Part shown: piece after piece, positions 15,840-23,571 of the stretch
Position numbering within the stretch: the first letter of the stretch is position 1
How the letters are laid out: every line of letters begins with the position of its first letter
Assembly: GCA_020633435.1 (NCBI GenBank)
Contig: JACKDP010000010.1
Coordinates: 248,001 to 312,000, forward strand
DNA: 64,000 bases
Source: Myxococcales bacterium
GTDB lineage: Bacteria > Myxococcota_A > Bradymonadia > UBA7976 > UBA1532
Direction of reading: 5' to 3'
Notes under the pieces: generated by a model
The model's database searches: none
What the model was told of the DNA's origin: nothing
Seen by the model: the letters and a program-made list of their open reading frames with translations, nothing else
Position numbers and translations under genes: made by a program

Positions 15840-17507
15840 ATGGCTTTTCGACCGCCCATCGGGTTCTCCGACTTCCGCCGCATCCGCGAGGACGGCATGA
15901 CCTACGTCGACAAGACCTCGGTCGTGCAGCGGGTCCTGGCCACCACCTCGGCAGTCTTCCTGCTGCCTCGGCCGCGGCGGTTCGGCAAGACGCTCAACCT
16001 GACGACGCTGCGCTGCTTCCTGGAGAAGTCGCCGCACGACTTCAGCCGTCTGTTCGAGGGGTTGCAGGTCTGGGACGACCCGGAGGCGCGGGCGCACTTC
16101 CAGCGCTACCCGGTCGTCTTCCTCAGCTTCAAGGATGTGAAGTTCCGCTCGTGGCCCGAGTGCCTGGCTTCGGTGGCGCGGCAGGTCGCCCTCGCCTGCG
16201 GAGAGCACCGTGAGGTCTTGGAGGGCGCGACCGAGCAGGATCGGGCTCGCTTCGAAGCGCTGCTGGATGAGAAGGCCGATGTGGCAGGGCTCGCGAATGC
16301 CCTGGCCCTGCTCACCCGGCTGCTGGCCGCCCACCACGGCGAGCAGGTGGTGCTGCTCATCGACGAGTACGACACGCCCATCCACGCGGGCTATGTGAGC
16401 GGCTACTACGACGAGGTGGTCACCTTCTTCCGCGTCTTCCTCTCGGCGGGCCTGAAGGACAACGTGCACCTCTTCAAGGGGGTGATCACGGGCATCCTGC
16501 GGATCGCCAAGGAGAATCTGTTCTCGGGTCTCAACAACCTGCAGGTGTTCGGCCTGCAGGAACAGCCTTTCGCCACCGACTTCGGCTTCACCGAGGAAGA
16601 GGTCGCCGAGCTGGCGCGGATGGCTTCCGCGGAAGGGCACGGTGAGACGATGCGGGCCTGGTACGACGGCTACCGCTTCGCCGACCACGTCATCTACAAC
16701 CCCTGGTCCATCCTCAGCTTTCTGGCCGATCCGGCGCATGAGGCGCGGGCCCACTGGGTGATGACCAGCTCCAACGACCTGCTGTACGAGGCGTTGCGGG
16801 GCGGCCTGGAGCACCCGGCCGACATCGAGGCGCTGCTGGCGGGCGGCGCCGTCGAGCGCGAGGTGGCCGACAGCATGGTGTTGCGCGACCTGGTGCCGGG
16901 CTCCGCGGCCGTCTGGACGCTGTTGTTTCACTCGGGCTACGTCACCGCCACCGGCTTGCACCAGGACGAGCTCGGCGTGCGCACCCTCACCTTGCGCATC
17001 CCCAACCTCGAAGTGCGCACTGCCTACCGGTCGATCTTCGCGCGCTACCTGGGCGGTCTGGACGCCAACCGCGCCCGCACGCTGCGCGGCGCCCTCTTCC
17101 ACGGGGACGCCGAGACGCTCGGCCTTGTCCTGAGCGACACGGTGCGCGAGGTGCTGTCGTACTTCGACCTCGACCCGGTGGTGCCCGAGCGGGTCTACCA
17201 CGCCTTCCTCGCGGGCCTGCTGGTGAACCTGGCCCCCCATCACGAAGTGCGCTCCAACCGCGAGTCCGGCTACGGCCGCTACGACGTGATGGTGCTGCCC
17301 AGGACCCCGGGCCAGCCCGGCGCGGTGATGGAGCTCAAGGCCCTGCGCGGCAAGGACACCGTGCCCCAGGCGCTGGAGAAGGCCGCCCGCCAGCTCGTCG
17401 ACCGCCAGTACGCCACCGAGCTCCGCGCCCGCGGCGCCGATCCCATCCATGGCTTCGCGGTGGTCTTTGATGGCAAGCAGGTCCACGTGGAGTCCGTCGA
17501 GGTCTGA
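15840..17507 (+). CDS. AAA-ATPase-like / PD-(D/E)XK nuclease-like protein
   Basis: This 555-residue protein matches the family with an N-terminal AAA-ATPase-like domain and a C-terminal nuclease-like domain of the DUF1703 type. The start MAFRPPIGFSDFRRIRE and YVDKTSVV are typical. The loop LPRPRRFGKTLNLTTL serves as the Walker A-like motif and VVLLIDEYDTPIH as Walker B. The C-terminus holds YGRYDVMVLP followed by AVMELKAL, which fits the D...ExK nuclease motif. These proteins occur in many paralogues in some genomes and their role is unproven. Defence or mobile-element links have been suggested but nothing nearby supports one. It ends 51 bp from a convergent gene. Confidence 0.85.
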   Translation: MAFRPPIGFSDFRRIREDGMTYVDKTSVVQRVLATTSAVFLLPRPRRFGKTLNLTTLRCFLEKSPHDFSRLFEGLQVWDDPEARAHFQRYPVVFLSFKDVKFRSWPECLASVARQVALACGEHREVLEGATEQDRARFEALLDEKADVAGLANALALLTRLLAAHHGEQVVLLIDEYDTPIHAGYVSGYYDEVVTFFRVFLSAGLKDNVHLFKGVITGILRIAKENLFSGLNNLQVFGLQEQPFATDFGFTEEEVAELARMASAEGHGETMRAWYDGYRFADHVIYNPWSILSFLADPAHEARAHWVMTSSNDLLYEALRGGLEHPADIEALLAGGAVEREVADSMVLRDLVPGSAAVWTLLFHSGYVTATGLHQDELGVRTLTLRIPNLEVRTAYRSIFARYLGGLDANRARTLRGALFHGDAETLGLVLSDTVREVLSYFDLDPVVPERVYHAFLAGLLVNLAPHHEVRSNRESGYGRYDVMVLPRTPGQPGAVMELKALRGKDTVPQALEKAARQLVDRQYATELRARGADPIHGFAVVFDGKQVHVESVEV

Positions 17508-17558
17508 CCACGCGGAGAGGTGACTCTCTTCATTGCGTCACAAGTGCTCGGCAGAGAC

Positions 17559-18128
17559 TCACCCGATCGGCAGGCCCCAGCTCTTGACGACCTGCCTCTG
17601 GTCGGCGGTGGCGATGAGGAGAGTCTGCGGCGCGGGCACCGGCACGACGCCCATCTGGAAGGCGTAGTTCTCGGGCGACCGGACCTCGGAGGCGGGCTCG
17701 TCAAACACGGACAGGTTGATGTCGTCGCCCCTCTTCTCCAGGAGGCCCTTCACATCCGTCCCGTTGCTGGAGAAGGCGAGGAAGTAGATCTTTGCCATGG
17801 GGTCGTAGTCGTAGATGGCGAAATGGAGGACCACCTCGGCCTGGATGAGCGGGTTGATCGTCATGAGGGCGACCGTCTGGCGGTTGCTGACGGAGATCTG
17901 ACCGGTGAAATAGAGCGGGTCGGTCAGGCCGGTGTCCCACTGGACGCCCGACAGCACCGCGACGACCTTGAGATCGTGGCTGGGCTGGGTGGGGTCTTTG
18001 CAGGTCTGATCGGCGTGGATGATGGTGTCGCCGATCTGCAACCGGGTGATGAAGCCGACCGGGGTCTGCTTGTCCCGCTTGTAGTTGTAGCCCTGGTAGA
18101 TGTCGAGCGAGCGGCGGTAGGCAGCCAT
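17559..18128 (-). CDS. conserved-looking hypothetical protein, 189 aa
   Basis: No family is recognised. The protein has no signal peptide and no membrane segment. It looks beta-rich and globular: YRRSLDIYQGYNYKR at the start, then DPLYFTGQISVSN, AEVVLHFAIYDYDP and KIYFLAFSSNGTDV. It ends with a segment that reads like a distinct motif (SPENYAFQMGVVPVP, TLLIATADQRQVVKSWG). The ATG at 18128 has GAGGA about 10 bp upstream. Codon use is less extreme than in neighbours, with a moderate GC level. It is 53 bp upstream of the stop of the cNMP-binding gene on the same strand. Confidence 0.65.
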   Translation of the reverse strand: MAAYRRSLDIYQGYNYKRDKQTPVGFITRLQIGDTIIHADQTCKDPTQPSHDLKVVAVLSGVQWDTGLTDPLYFTGQISVSNRQTVALMTINPLIQAEVVLHFAIYDYDPMAKIYFLAFSSNGTDVKGLLEKRGDDINLSVFDEPASEVRSPENYAFQMGVVPVPAPQTLLIATADQRQVVKSWGLPIG

Positions 18129-18181
18129 GGCGGATCGTCCTCGGTTTCGTGCTTTGGGTTGGGGCGAGCCGGCGAGCGGCG

Positions 18182-19111
18182 TCAGGGCAGCGCCTGCCAG
18201 GCTTCCACATGGCCGAGGGCGGCGCGGGCGGTCTCGTCGGGCAGGGTGAGGCTGGTGCCGCGGGTGGCCATGAGGACGGCGTCGGCGGCGGCGAGCTGGG
18301 CGCCGAGGGCGCCGGCGAGGCACTCGGCCAGGGCGATGTGGGCGGGGGAGTCGAGATCGGCGAGGGGGAGCTCGAGGACCCAGGCGGCCTCGCCGGCCAC
18401 GAGGGTGGCGCTGCGGGGGGCGCCGCGCAGGGCGGCGTGGGCGCCGAGCAGGGCGCCGCGGCCGGCGATGGCCAGCTCGCTGAAGGTGCCGTCGGCGCGG
18501 CTGCGCACGACGCGCAGGGTGCCGGAGAGCAAGAGGAAGACGGCGGAGCCGGCGTCGCCCTCGACGGCGATGGCCTGGCCGGCGGGCACGAAGCGGGTGC
18601 GGCCGGCCTTCGCGACGAGGGGGGCGTCCGCGGCGCGCATGCCGGGGAGCCGCTGCAGGATGGGCAGGGGGTTGGGGGCGCCGGCGCCGCCCTCGGCCAC
18701 GCGGGCCCAGAGGCGGCCGAGGAGGCCCGGGCCCGCCGGGGGCGCCTCGCCGCCGCGGACGCGCTGCACGACCTCGGCGTTGACCGCCTCGATGCGGTCG
18801 GCCAGCGTGCGCAGGGCCTCCGTGAGCAGGCGCAGGTAGTCGGGATCGCCGGCGGCGCGCAGGGAGCGCAGCTCGGTGTGGCGCAGGAACTCGATGGTGA
18901 CCTCGCCCACCGCGAGGGCCGTGGCGAAGTGGTGGCTGTTGTCGACGAAGGCGGAGGCCTCGCCCAGCCAGGCGCCCGGGCCGACGCGGCCGATCTCGCG
19001 GCCCTCGCGCAGCAGCCGGATGGTGCCCGTCTTGACGCGGGCCAGCAGGTGCGTCGAGCGGCCCTCCTCGAAGAGGACCTCCCGGTCAGCGAGCGTGCGC
19101 AGGTGCCACAT
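18182..19111 (-). CDS. double cyclic-nucleotide-binding-domain protein
   Basis: The 309-residue protein has two cNMP-binding-like domains and no DNA-binding or enzyme domain. The first (residues 1-100) reads VLFEEGRSTHLLARVKTGTI...GPGAWLGEASAF. The second (about 165-275) reads FVPAGQAIAVEGDAGSAVFLLLSGTLRVV...AGRGALLGAHAAL, the pattern of the cNMP beta-barrel. The phosphate-binding Arg motif of true CRP domains (GExAL...PRxA) is only partly kept: domain 2 has GAHAALRGAPRSATL. Nucleotide binding is thus uncertain. The ATG at 19111 has a GGGGGAG site. It is divergent from the HAD gene, and a second cNMP-domain protein lies at 54370. Confidence 0.8.
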   Translation of the reverse strand: MWHLRTLADREVLFEEGRSTHLLARVKTGTIRLLREGREIGRVGPGAWLGEASAFVDNSHHFATALAVGEVTIEFLRHTELRSLRAAGDPDYLRLLTEALRTLADRIEAVNAEVVQRVRGGEAPPAGPGLLGRLWARVAEGGAGAPNPLPILQRLPGMRAADAPLVAKAGRTRFVPAGQAIAVEGDAGSAVFLLLSGTLRVVRSRADGTFSELAIAGRGALLGAHAALRGAPRSATLVAGEAAWVLELPLADLDSPAHIALAECLAGALGAQLAAADAVLMATRGTSLTLPDETARAALGHVEAWQALP

Positions 19112-19190
19112 GGCCGTCTCCCCCCGTAAAGCGACGGTCGATGCTACCGGCCAGGGGACCCGCCGTCGATGGTTCCGGTACGATGCCGGC

Positions 19191-19937
19191 ATGCGCAGCC
19201 CCCCCTCCGAGCCCATCGCCCTCGTCGACATGGACGGCACGCTCTGCGACTACGCGGGCGAGATGAACCGGGAGCTGGCGCTGCTGCGCTCCCCCGACGA
19301 GCCGGACGTGGGGCTGCACCACGGCCCCGACGAGCCGGCGTGGCTGCGGGCGCGGCGGCAGCTCATCCAGCAGCGGCCCGGCTGGTGGCGCGAGCTGCCG
19401 CGGCTGGAGCGGGGCTTCGCGGTGGTCGAGGTGATGCGACGGCTGTGGTTCGACCTGCACATCCTGACGAAGGGGCCGTGGGGCAACGCGGTGGCGTGGT
19501 CGGAGAAGGTGAGCTGGTGCCGCGCCCATGTGCCCGACGCGACGCTGCACATCAGCGAGGACAAGGGGCTCGTCTACGGCAAGGTGCTGATGGACGACTA
19601 CCCGGGCTACATCGCGCGGTGGCTGGCGTGGCGGCCGCGCGGCCTGGTGATCATGCCCGTATGGTCCTGGAATCACGACGCTTTCGCCGATGATCCCCGG
19701 GTGCTGCCCTTCGACGGGACGAACCTGGCCGAGGTGGAGGACCGGCTCTGGGCGGTGCGCCAGACGAGCCTGTACGCGGAGGCGCCGGCGTCGCGGGCGG
19801 CGTCGGCGGACGAGCCCTGCGCCACCTGCGGCAAGGCGCTGGGCGGGCACCCGCGCGACCTGGCGGCGCTGGACGGGGATCGGCAGCCGTGGCTGCGGGT
19901 GGCCTGCGACGGGGAGCGGGTGGCGACGGGGGGCTGA
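19191..19937 (+). CDS. HAD-superfamily 5'(3')-deoxyribonucleotidase-like protein
   Basis: The 248-residue protein has the HAD motifs of the NT5C nucleotidase family. Motif I is VDMDGTLCDYAGEMN with the two catalytic Asp, motif II is ILTKGP, and the basic residue and acidic pair of motifs III/IV lie in EDKGLVYGKVLMDDYP. It probably dephosphorylates nucleoside monophosphates. An odd C-terminal extension after about residue 205 carries CATCGKALGGHPRDL, a CxxC knuckle that may hold zinc or a disulfide and is not usual for the family. The ATG at 19191 was chosen because the catalytic motif begins 12 residues later. Its stop is 7 bp from that of prfC, tail to tail. Confidence 0.8.
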   Translation: MRSPPSEPIALVDMDGTLCDYAGEMNRELALLRSPDEPDVGLHHGPDEPAWLRARRQLIQQRPGWWRELPRLERGFAVVEVMRRLWFDLHILTKGPWGNAVAWSEKVSWCRAHVPDATLHISEDKGLVYGKVLMDDYPGYIARWLAWRPRGLVIMPVWSWNHDAFADDPRVLPFDGTNLAEVEDRLWAVRQTSLYAEAPASRAASADEPCATCGKALGGHPRDLAALDGDRQPWLRVACDGERVATGG

Positions 19938-19944
19938 GCGGGGC

Positions 19945-21519
19945 TCAGATCTCCATCGTCTTGTGGAACGACAGCTTCGGGTTCTGGTCTGCGGCGTAGT
20001 TCACGGCCCACTCGCTCTGGGCGATGAACGTCGGGTTGCCGTGGATGTCGTGGTAGATGCGGCGCCGGTTCTGCTCGATGAAGGTGTGCAGCTCCGCGGA
20101 CGGCCCGGTGATCCAGCGCGCGGCGCCCAGGGGCACCCCTTCGAAGGCCGCGCGCACGCCGTACTCCGTCTCCAGCCGCGACTGGATGACGTCGAACTGC
20201 AGCGAGCCCAGGGCGCCCAGGATGTAGTCGCTGCCCTCGATCGGGCGGAAGAACTGGGCCGCGCCCTCCTCGCCGAGCTGCTCCAGGCCCTTGAGGAGCG
20301 CCTTCGACTTCAGGGGGTCGAGCAGGCGCGCCCGCCGGAAGAGCTCGGGGGCGAAGGCGGGGATGCCGGAGAACTTCAGCTCCTCGCCCTCGGTGAGGGT
20401 GTCGCCGACCCGCAGCCCGCCGTGGTTGTGCAGGCCGATGATGTCGCCGGGGAAGGCCTCCTCGGCGATGACGCGGTCGCGGGCGAGGAACATCGTGGCG
20501 TTGTTCACCGCGAAGTCCTTGCCCTTGCGCACATGGCGCAGCTTCATGCGGCGCTCGTAGCGACCCGAGGTGATGCGCACGAAGGCCATGCGGTCGTGGT
20601 GGGCCTTGTCGAGGTTCGCCTGGATCTTGAAGACGAAGCCGGTGAAGGCCTCCTCGTCGGGGTGCACGGTGCGCTGGAGGGTGGCGCGCTCCTGGGGCGG
20701 CGGGGCGATCTCGACGAAGGCGTCGAGCAGCTCCTGGACGCCGAAGTTGTTGACCGCGCTGCCGAAGAAGACCGGCGTCTGCTGGCCCTGCAGGTAGGCG
20801 TCGCGCTCGAAGGGCTCGAGGGCCGACAAGAGCTCGAGGTCCTCGCGCAGCTTGTCGGCCAGGCGGGCCCCCACCATGTCGTCCAGGCGCGGATCATCGG
20901 CGCCCTGGAGGACGACCTGGCTGTTCTTCAGGCCGCGCTTCACGGCCTCGTAGAAGATGACCCGCTGGCCGAGGATGTCGTAGATGCCGGCGAACCGCTG
21001 GCCCATGCCGATGGGCCAGGTGACGGGCGCGCAGGCGATCTTCAGCGTCTTCTCGACGTCCGCCAGCAGGTCGAAGGGGTCGAGGCCCTCGCGATCCAGC
21101 TTGTTGGAGAACGTCATCACGGGCGTGTCCCGCAGGCGGCAGACGTCCATGAGCGCCTGGGTGCGCGCCTCGACGCCCTTGGCGTTGTCGAGCACCATCA
21201 GGGCGGAGTCCACCGCCGTGAGCACCCGATAGGTGTCCTCGGAGAAGTCCTCGTGGCCCGGGGTGTCGAGCAGGTTCACGGCCCGGTCGCGGTAGTCGAA
21301 GCTCATCACCGCGGTGCTGACCGAGATGCCGCGCTGCTGCTCGACGGCCAGGAAGTCGGAGGCCGCGTGCTTGTCGGAGCGGCGCGCCTTGACGGCGCCG
21401 GCCATCTGGATGGCGCCCCCGAAGAGCAGCAGCTTCTCGGTGATGGTCGTCTTGCCCGCGTCGGGGTGGGAGATGATGGCGAAGGTCCGCCGCCGCGCGA
21501 TCTCGTCCAGTCGGTTCAT
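19945..21519 (-). CDS. prfC: peptide chain release factor 3
   Basis: RF3 is a GTPase that recycles RF1 and RF2 from the ribosome after termination. The 524-residue length is normal for the family. Motifs are G1 SHPDAGKTTITEKLL, the RGISV switch, G3 LDTPGHEDFSEDTYR and G4 FSNKLDREG, followed by the EF-Tu-like domain 2 with VFKIQANLDKAHHDRMAF. The C-terminal region includes GALGSLQFDVIQSRLETEY. The start is fixed by the N-terminal fit to other RF3 proteins. A weak AGGA lies 11 bp before the ATG. It is divergent from the DUF3750 gene. Confidence 0.97.
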   Translation of the reverse strand: MNRLDEIARRRTFAIISHPDAGKTTITEKLLLFGGAIQMAGAVKARRSDKHAASDFLAVEQQRGISVSTAVMSFDYRDRAVNLLDTPGHEDFSEDTYRVLTAVDSALMVLDNAKGVEARTQALMDVCRLRDTPVMTFSNKLDREGLDPFDLLADVEKTLKIACAPVTWPIGMGQRFAGIYDILGQRVIFYEAVKRGLKNSQVVLQGADDPRLDDMVGARLADKLREDLELLSALEPFERDAYLQGQQTPVFFGSAVNNFGVQELLDAFVEIAPPPQERATLQRTVHPDEEAFTGFVFKIQANLDKAHHDRMAFVRITSGRYERRMKLRHVRKGKDFAVNNATMFLARDRVIAEEAFPGDIIGLHNHGGLRVGDTLTEGEELKFSGIPAFAPELFRRARLLDPLKSKALLKGLEQLGEEGAAQFFRPIEGSDYILGALGSLQFDVIQSRLETEYGVRAAFEGVPLGAARWITGPSAELHTFIEQNRRRIYHDIHGNPTFIAQSEWAVNYAADQNPKLSFHKTMEI

Positions 21520-21617
21520 GGCGCGGCATCCTGCGGAGGGAGGCCCGCGAAGTCAACCGCGGCGGGCGGTTGTCGCCGGCGGCGCGGCCCTGCGATGCTG
21601 GCTCGCGAGGAGGCTGG

Positions 21618-22301
21618 GTGACCCGGAGACCGTCGCGATGGCGCCACGCGCTGCGCTGGGCGCTGCTGGGCTGGCTGGCGCTCTGTGGCGTGGGGGCGCT
21701 CTGGCCGGCGCCGCCCCCGCGGCCGGAGGCCCCGGCCCGCGTGCTGTGCGCGTCGCTGCCGAGCCCCCTCGGCGCCGTCGCCGTGCACTGCTGGTTCGTC
21801 CTGGAGGGGCACGAGCGCTGGGACGTCTGGCAGGAGGCCGACGTGGGCCCCGTCGCCTACGACCATGTGCACCGGGATCTCCAGCCCCCCGAGGCAGGCG
21901 TCGGCGGCGGCGAGACGTTCGAGTGGGCGGCGCTCGACGGGTCCGCGGGCACCGCCTTCGCGGCCTGCCTGCGCGTCGAAGCGCCGCGCTACGCCGACCG
22001 CGCGACCTACCGCGCCTGGCCGGGGCCGAACAGCAACACCTTTGTAGACGCCATGTTGCGCCAGTGCGGGTGGTCGCTGCGGCTGCCGGGGACGGCCGTC
22101 GGCAAGGACTGGCGGGGCCTCGTCGGGGCTTCGACGTGGGGCCTCGGCGTGCAGGTGGAGTCGCCCCTGTTCGGGGCCGCCGTGGGCCTCGACCGGGGCT
22201 TCGAGCTGCGCGTCCTCGAGCTCACGCTGGGGGTCGAGCTCTGGCCACCCGCCATCGTGCACCCGTTCGGCGGGGGCCGGCTGGGATTTCCTCGGCGCTG
22301 A
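21618..22301 (+). CDS. DUF3750 family protein
   Basis: This 227-residue protein has one N-terminal membrane segment (LRWALLGWLALCGVGALW) and a periplasmic or cytoplasmic domain of the DUF3750 type. The tell-tale stretches are AVHCWFVLEGHERWDVW, DLQPPEAGVG and YRAWPGPNSNTFV. The last is the most conserved motif of the family and looks like a permuted papain-type or transferase site, but the biochemical role is unknown. The GTG at 21618 follows AGGAGG at good spacing and is preferred over an upstream in-frame ATG (21570). It is divergent from prfC. Confidence 0.8.
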   Translation: MTRRPSRWRHALRWALLGWLALCGVGALWPAPPPRPEAPARVLCASLPSPLGAVAVHCWFVLEGHERWDVWQEADVGPVAYDHVHRDLQPPEAGVGGGETFEWAALDGSAGTAFAACLRVEAPRYADRATYRAWPGPNSNTFVDAMLRQCGWSLRLPGTAVGKDWRGLVGASTWGLGVQVESPLFGAAVGLDRGFELRVLELTLGVELWPPAIVHPFGGGRLGFPRR

Positions 22302-22373
22302 CGGACTTTGAGAGAACCGCCGGCCGCGTGAGACGTCCAAGGGCCATGCGCTGACGCTGCCCTGGAGAGCTCG

Positions 22374-23018
22374 ATGGCCACCCCGCCCGCGTTCGACTTC
22401 CTGTGCCCCGAGGCCAACCGCCTCGCCGGTGATGGTCCCACCCTCTACTGCGTTCGCTGTGATCGAGACGTCCACGATCTGTCGGCCATGACCGCGACGG
22501 AGGCCGAGCAGTTCCTGGCGGGCTGCGCGGGCAAGGCGCTGTGTGTGCGCTATGACCTCGACGTGGCGACCGGGACGATGCGGCACCGGCCCGAGCGCCG
22601 GGCCGGGCGGCTCGGGCGGGTGACGCTGGCCCTGGGCGTGAGCATCAGCGGCCTCGCGCTGGGCCAGGCCGTGGTGCGGCCGGCCGCCCCGCCGCGCCCT
22701 GGGGCTGGGGCCGTCACCGGTCAGGCCTTCGCGTCGGGTCCCATGGAGCGCCTGCAAGCGTCGGTCGAGGCCGCGCTGCAGGAGGCCGCCCTGAAGGACG
22801 CCGCGCGCACCACGCTGGCGCTGCCGCCGCCGACGGAGGAGGAGGCCCCGGCCTCGACCGAGGCGCCACCCGCGGAGGAGCCGCCCACGGAGGAGCCGGC
22901 CGCGCCGCCCTCGACGGCCGACCAGCACGAGGGGCTGCTGCGCGTGGACAAGCGCACCGTGCGCCTGGGTGGAGCCATCGCCCCGGTGGAGTGGCGGTCG
23001 ACGCGGACGCCTCAATAG
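22374..23018 (+). CDS. single-pass membrane protein with N-terminal Cys motif
   Basis: The 214-residue protein begins with a small Cys-bearing domain: FLCPEANRL...YCVRCDRDVHDLSAMT...EQFLAGCAGKALCVRYD. Domains of this look, with a CxxC pair, V.DLS.MT and a later Cys, recur at the N-terminus of Bacteroidota and deltaproteobacterial membrane proteins; their function is unknown. A hydrophobic segment (VTLALGVSISGLALGQAVV) lies near residues 83-102. The rest is a Pro/Glu/Ala-rich linker and a short terminal motif (LLRVDKRTVRLGGAIAPVEW). The ATG at 22374 has GAGAG upstream. No operon partner is clear. Confidence 0.65.
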   Translation: MATPPAFDFLCPEANRLAGDGPTLYCVRCDRDVHDLSAMTATEAEQFLAGCAGKALCVRYDLDVATGTMRHRPERRAGRLGRVTLALGVSISGLALGQAVVRPAAPPRPGAGAVTGQAFASGPMERLQASVEAALQEAALKDAARTTLALPPPTEEEAPASTEAPPAEEPPTEEPAAPPSTADQHEGLLRVDKRTVRLGGAIAPVEWRSTRTPQ

Positions 23019-23174
23019 ACCCACCATCGCCAGTGGTGCGCTCCTGGGAGGATTGTTACAGTGCTGCCAGGAGGTGTGCGCGTGGGGCGGGATTCCTGGC
23101 ATGGCCTTCGCGGGGTCGACTGTGGCCTGAATGACATCCGCCGCCGAGGTCAGGGGGCGGAGCTGTCGCCCGCG

Positions 23175-23501
23175 ATGCGCCCGAAGAAGCGGATCGTCGA
23201 GCCGCCGAACGAGGCGGCGCCGGCGCCGGCGCCGGAGGACGTCATCGAGGCGGCCGTGCCCGTCGAGGTCGCCGACGTCGCCGAGGACGCCGCGCCGCCG
23301 GCCGGCGTCGAGGCCGCGCCGGCGCTCCTGCCGCCCCCCGCCGAGGCCGTCTTCAGCCCGCTCGTGCTCGACGACGAGTCGGTGGACGGCTCCGCCGACG
23401 ACCCCTCCGATGCTGCGGAAGTCGTTGAAACCGCTGAAGAAACGCCCCGGGTGACGCCTCGTCGCTACGGCCTGCGCTACCTGGGATCGCCGCGGCGCTG
23501 A
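23175..23501 (+). CDS. small acidic low-complexity protein
   Basis: A 108-residue hypothetical protein. It opens with a basic segment (MRPKKRIVEPPN), continues as Ala/Glu/Pro/Val/Asp-rich low-complexity sequence and closes with a basic tail (YGLRYLGSPRR). The open frame extends further upstream to 23061, but the ATG at 23175 has a GGGGGCGGAG-like site and removes an unlike leader. Coding potential rests mainly on frame bias. The protein may be intrinsically disordered. No function can be proposed. Confidence 0.45.
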   Translation: MRPKKRIVEPPNEAAPAPAPEDVIEAAVPVEVADVAEDAAPPAGVEAAPALLPPPAEAVFSPLVLDDESVDGSADDPSDAAEVVETAEETPRVTPRRYGLRYLGSPRR

Positions 23502-23571
23502 TCGCCTCGCCTCGGATCCACGTCGGCCCGTCGTTCGTACCCGCTGGGCCTGTTCGCCGCGAGGGACCACC

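Noticed and set aside
15840..17507. Defence-island interpretation of the AAA/PD-(D/E)XK gene
   Set aside because: No restriction, toxin-antitoxin, CRISPR or mobile genes nearby; the family is widespread and of unproven role.
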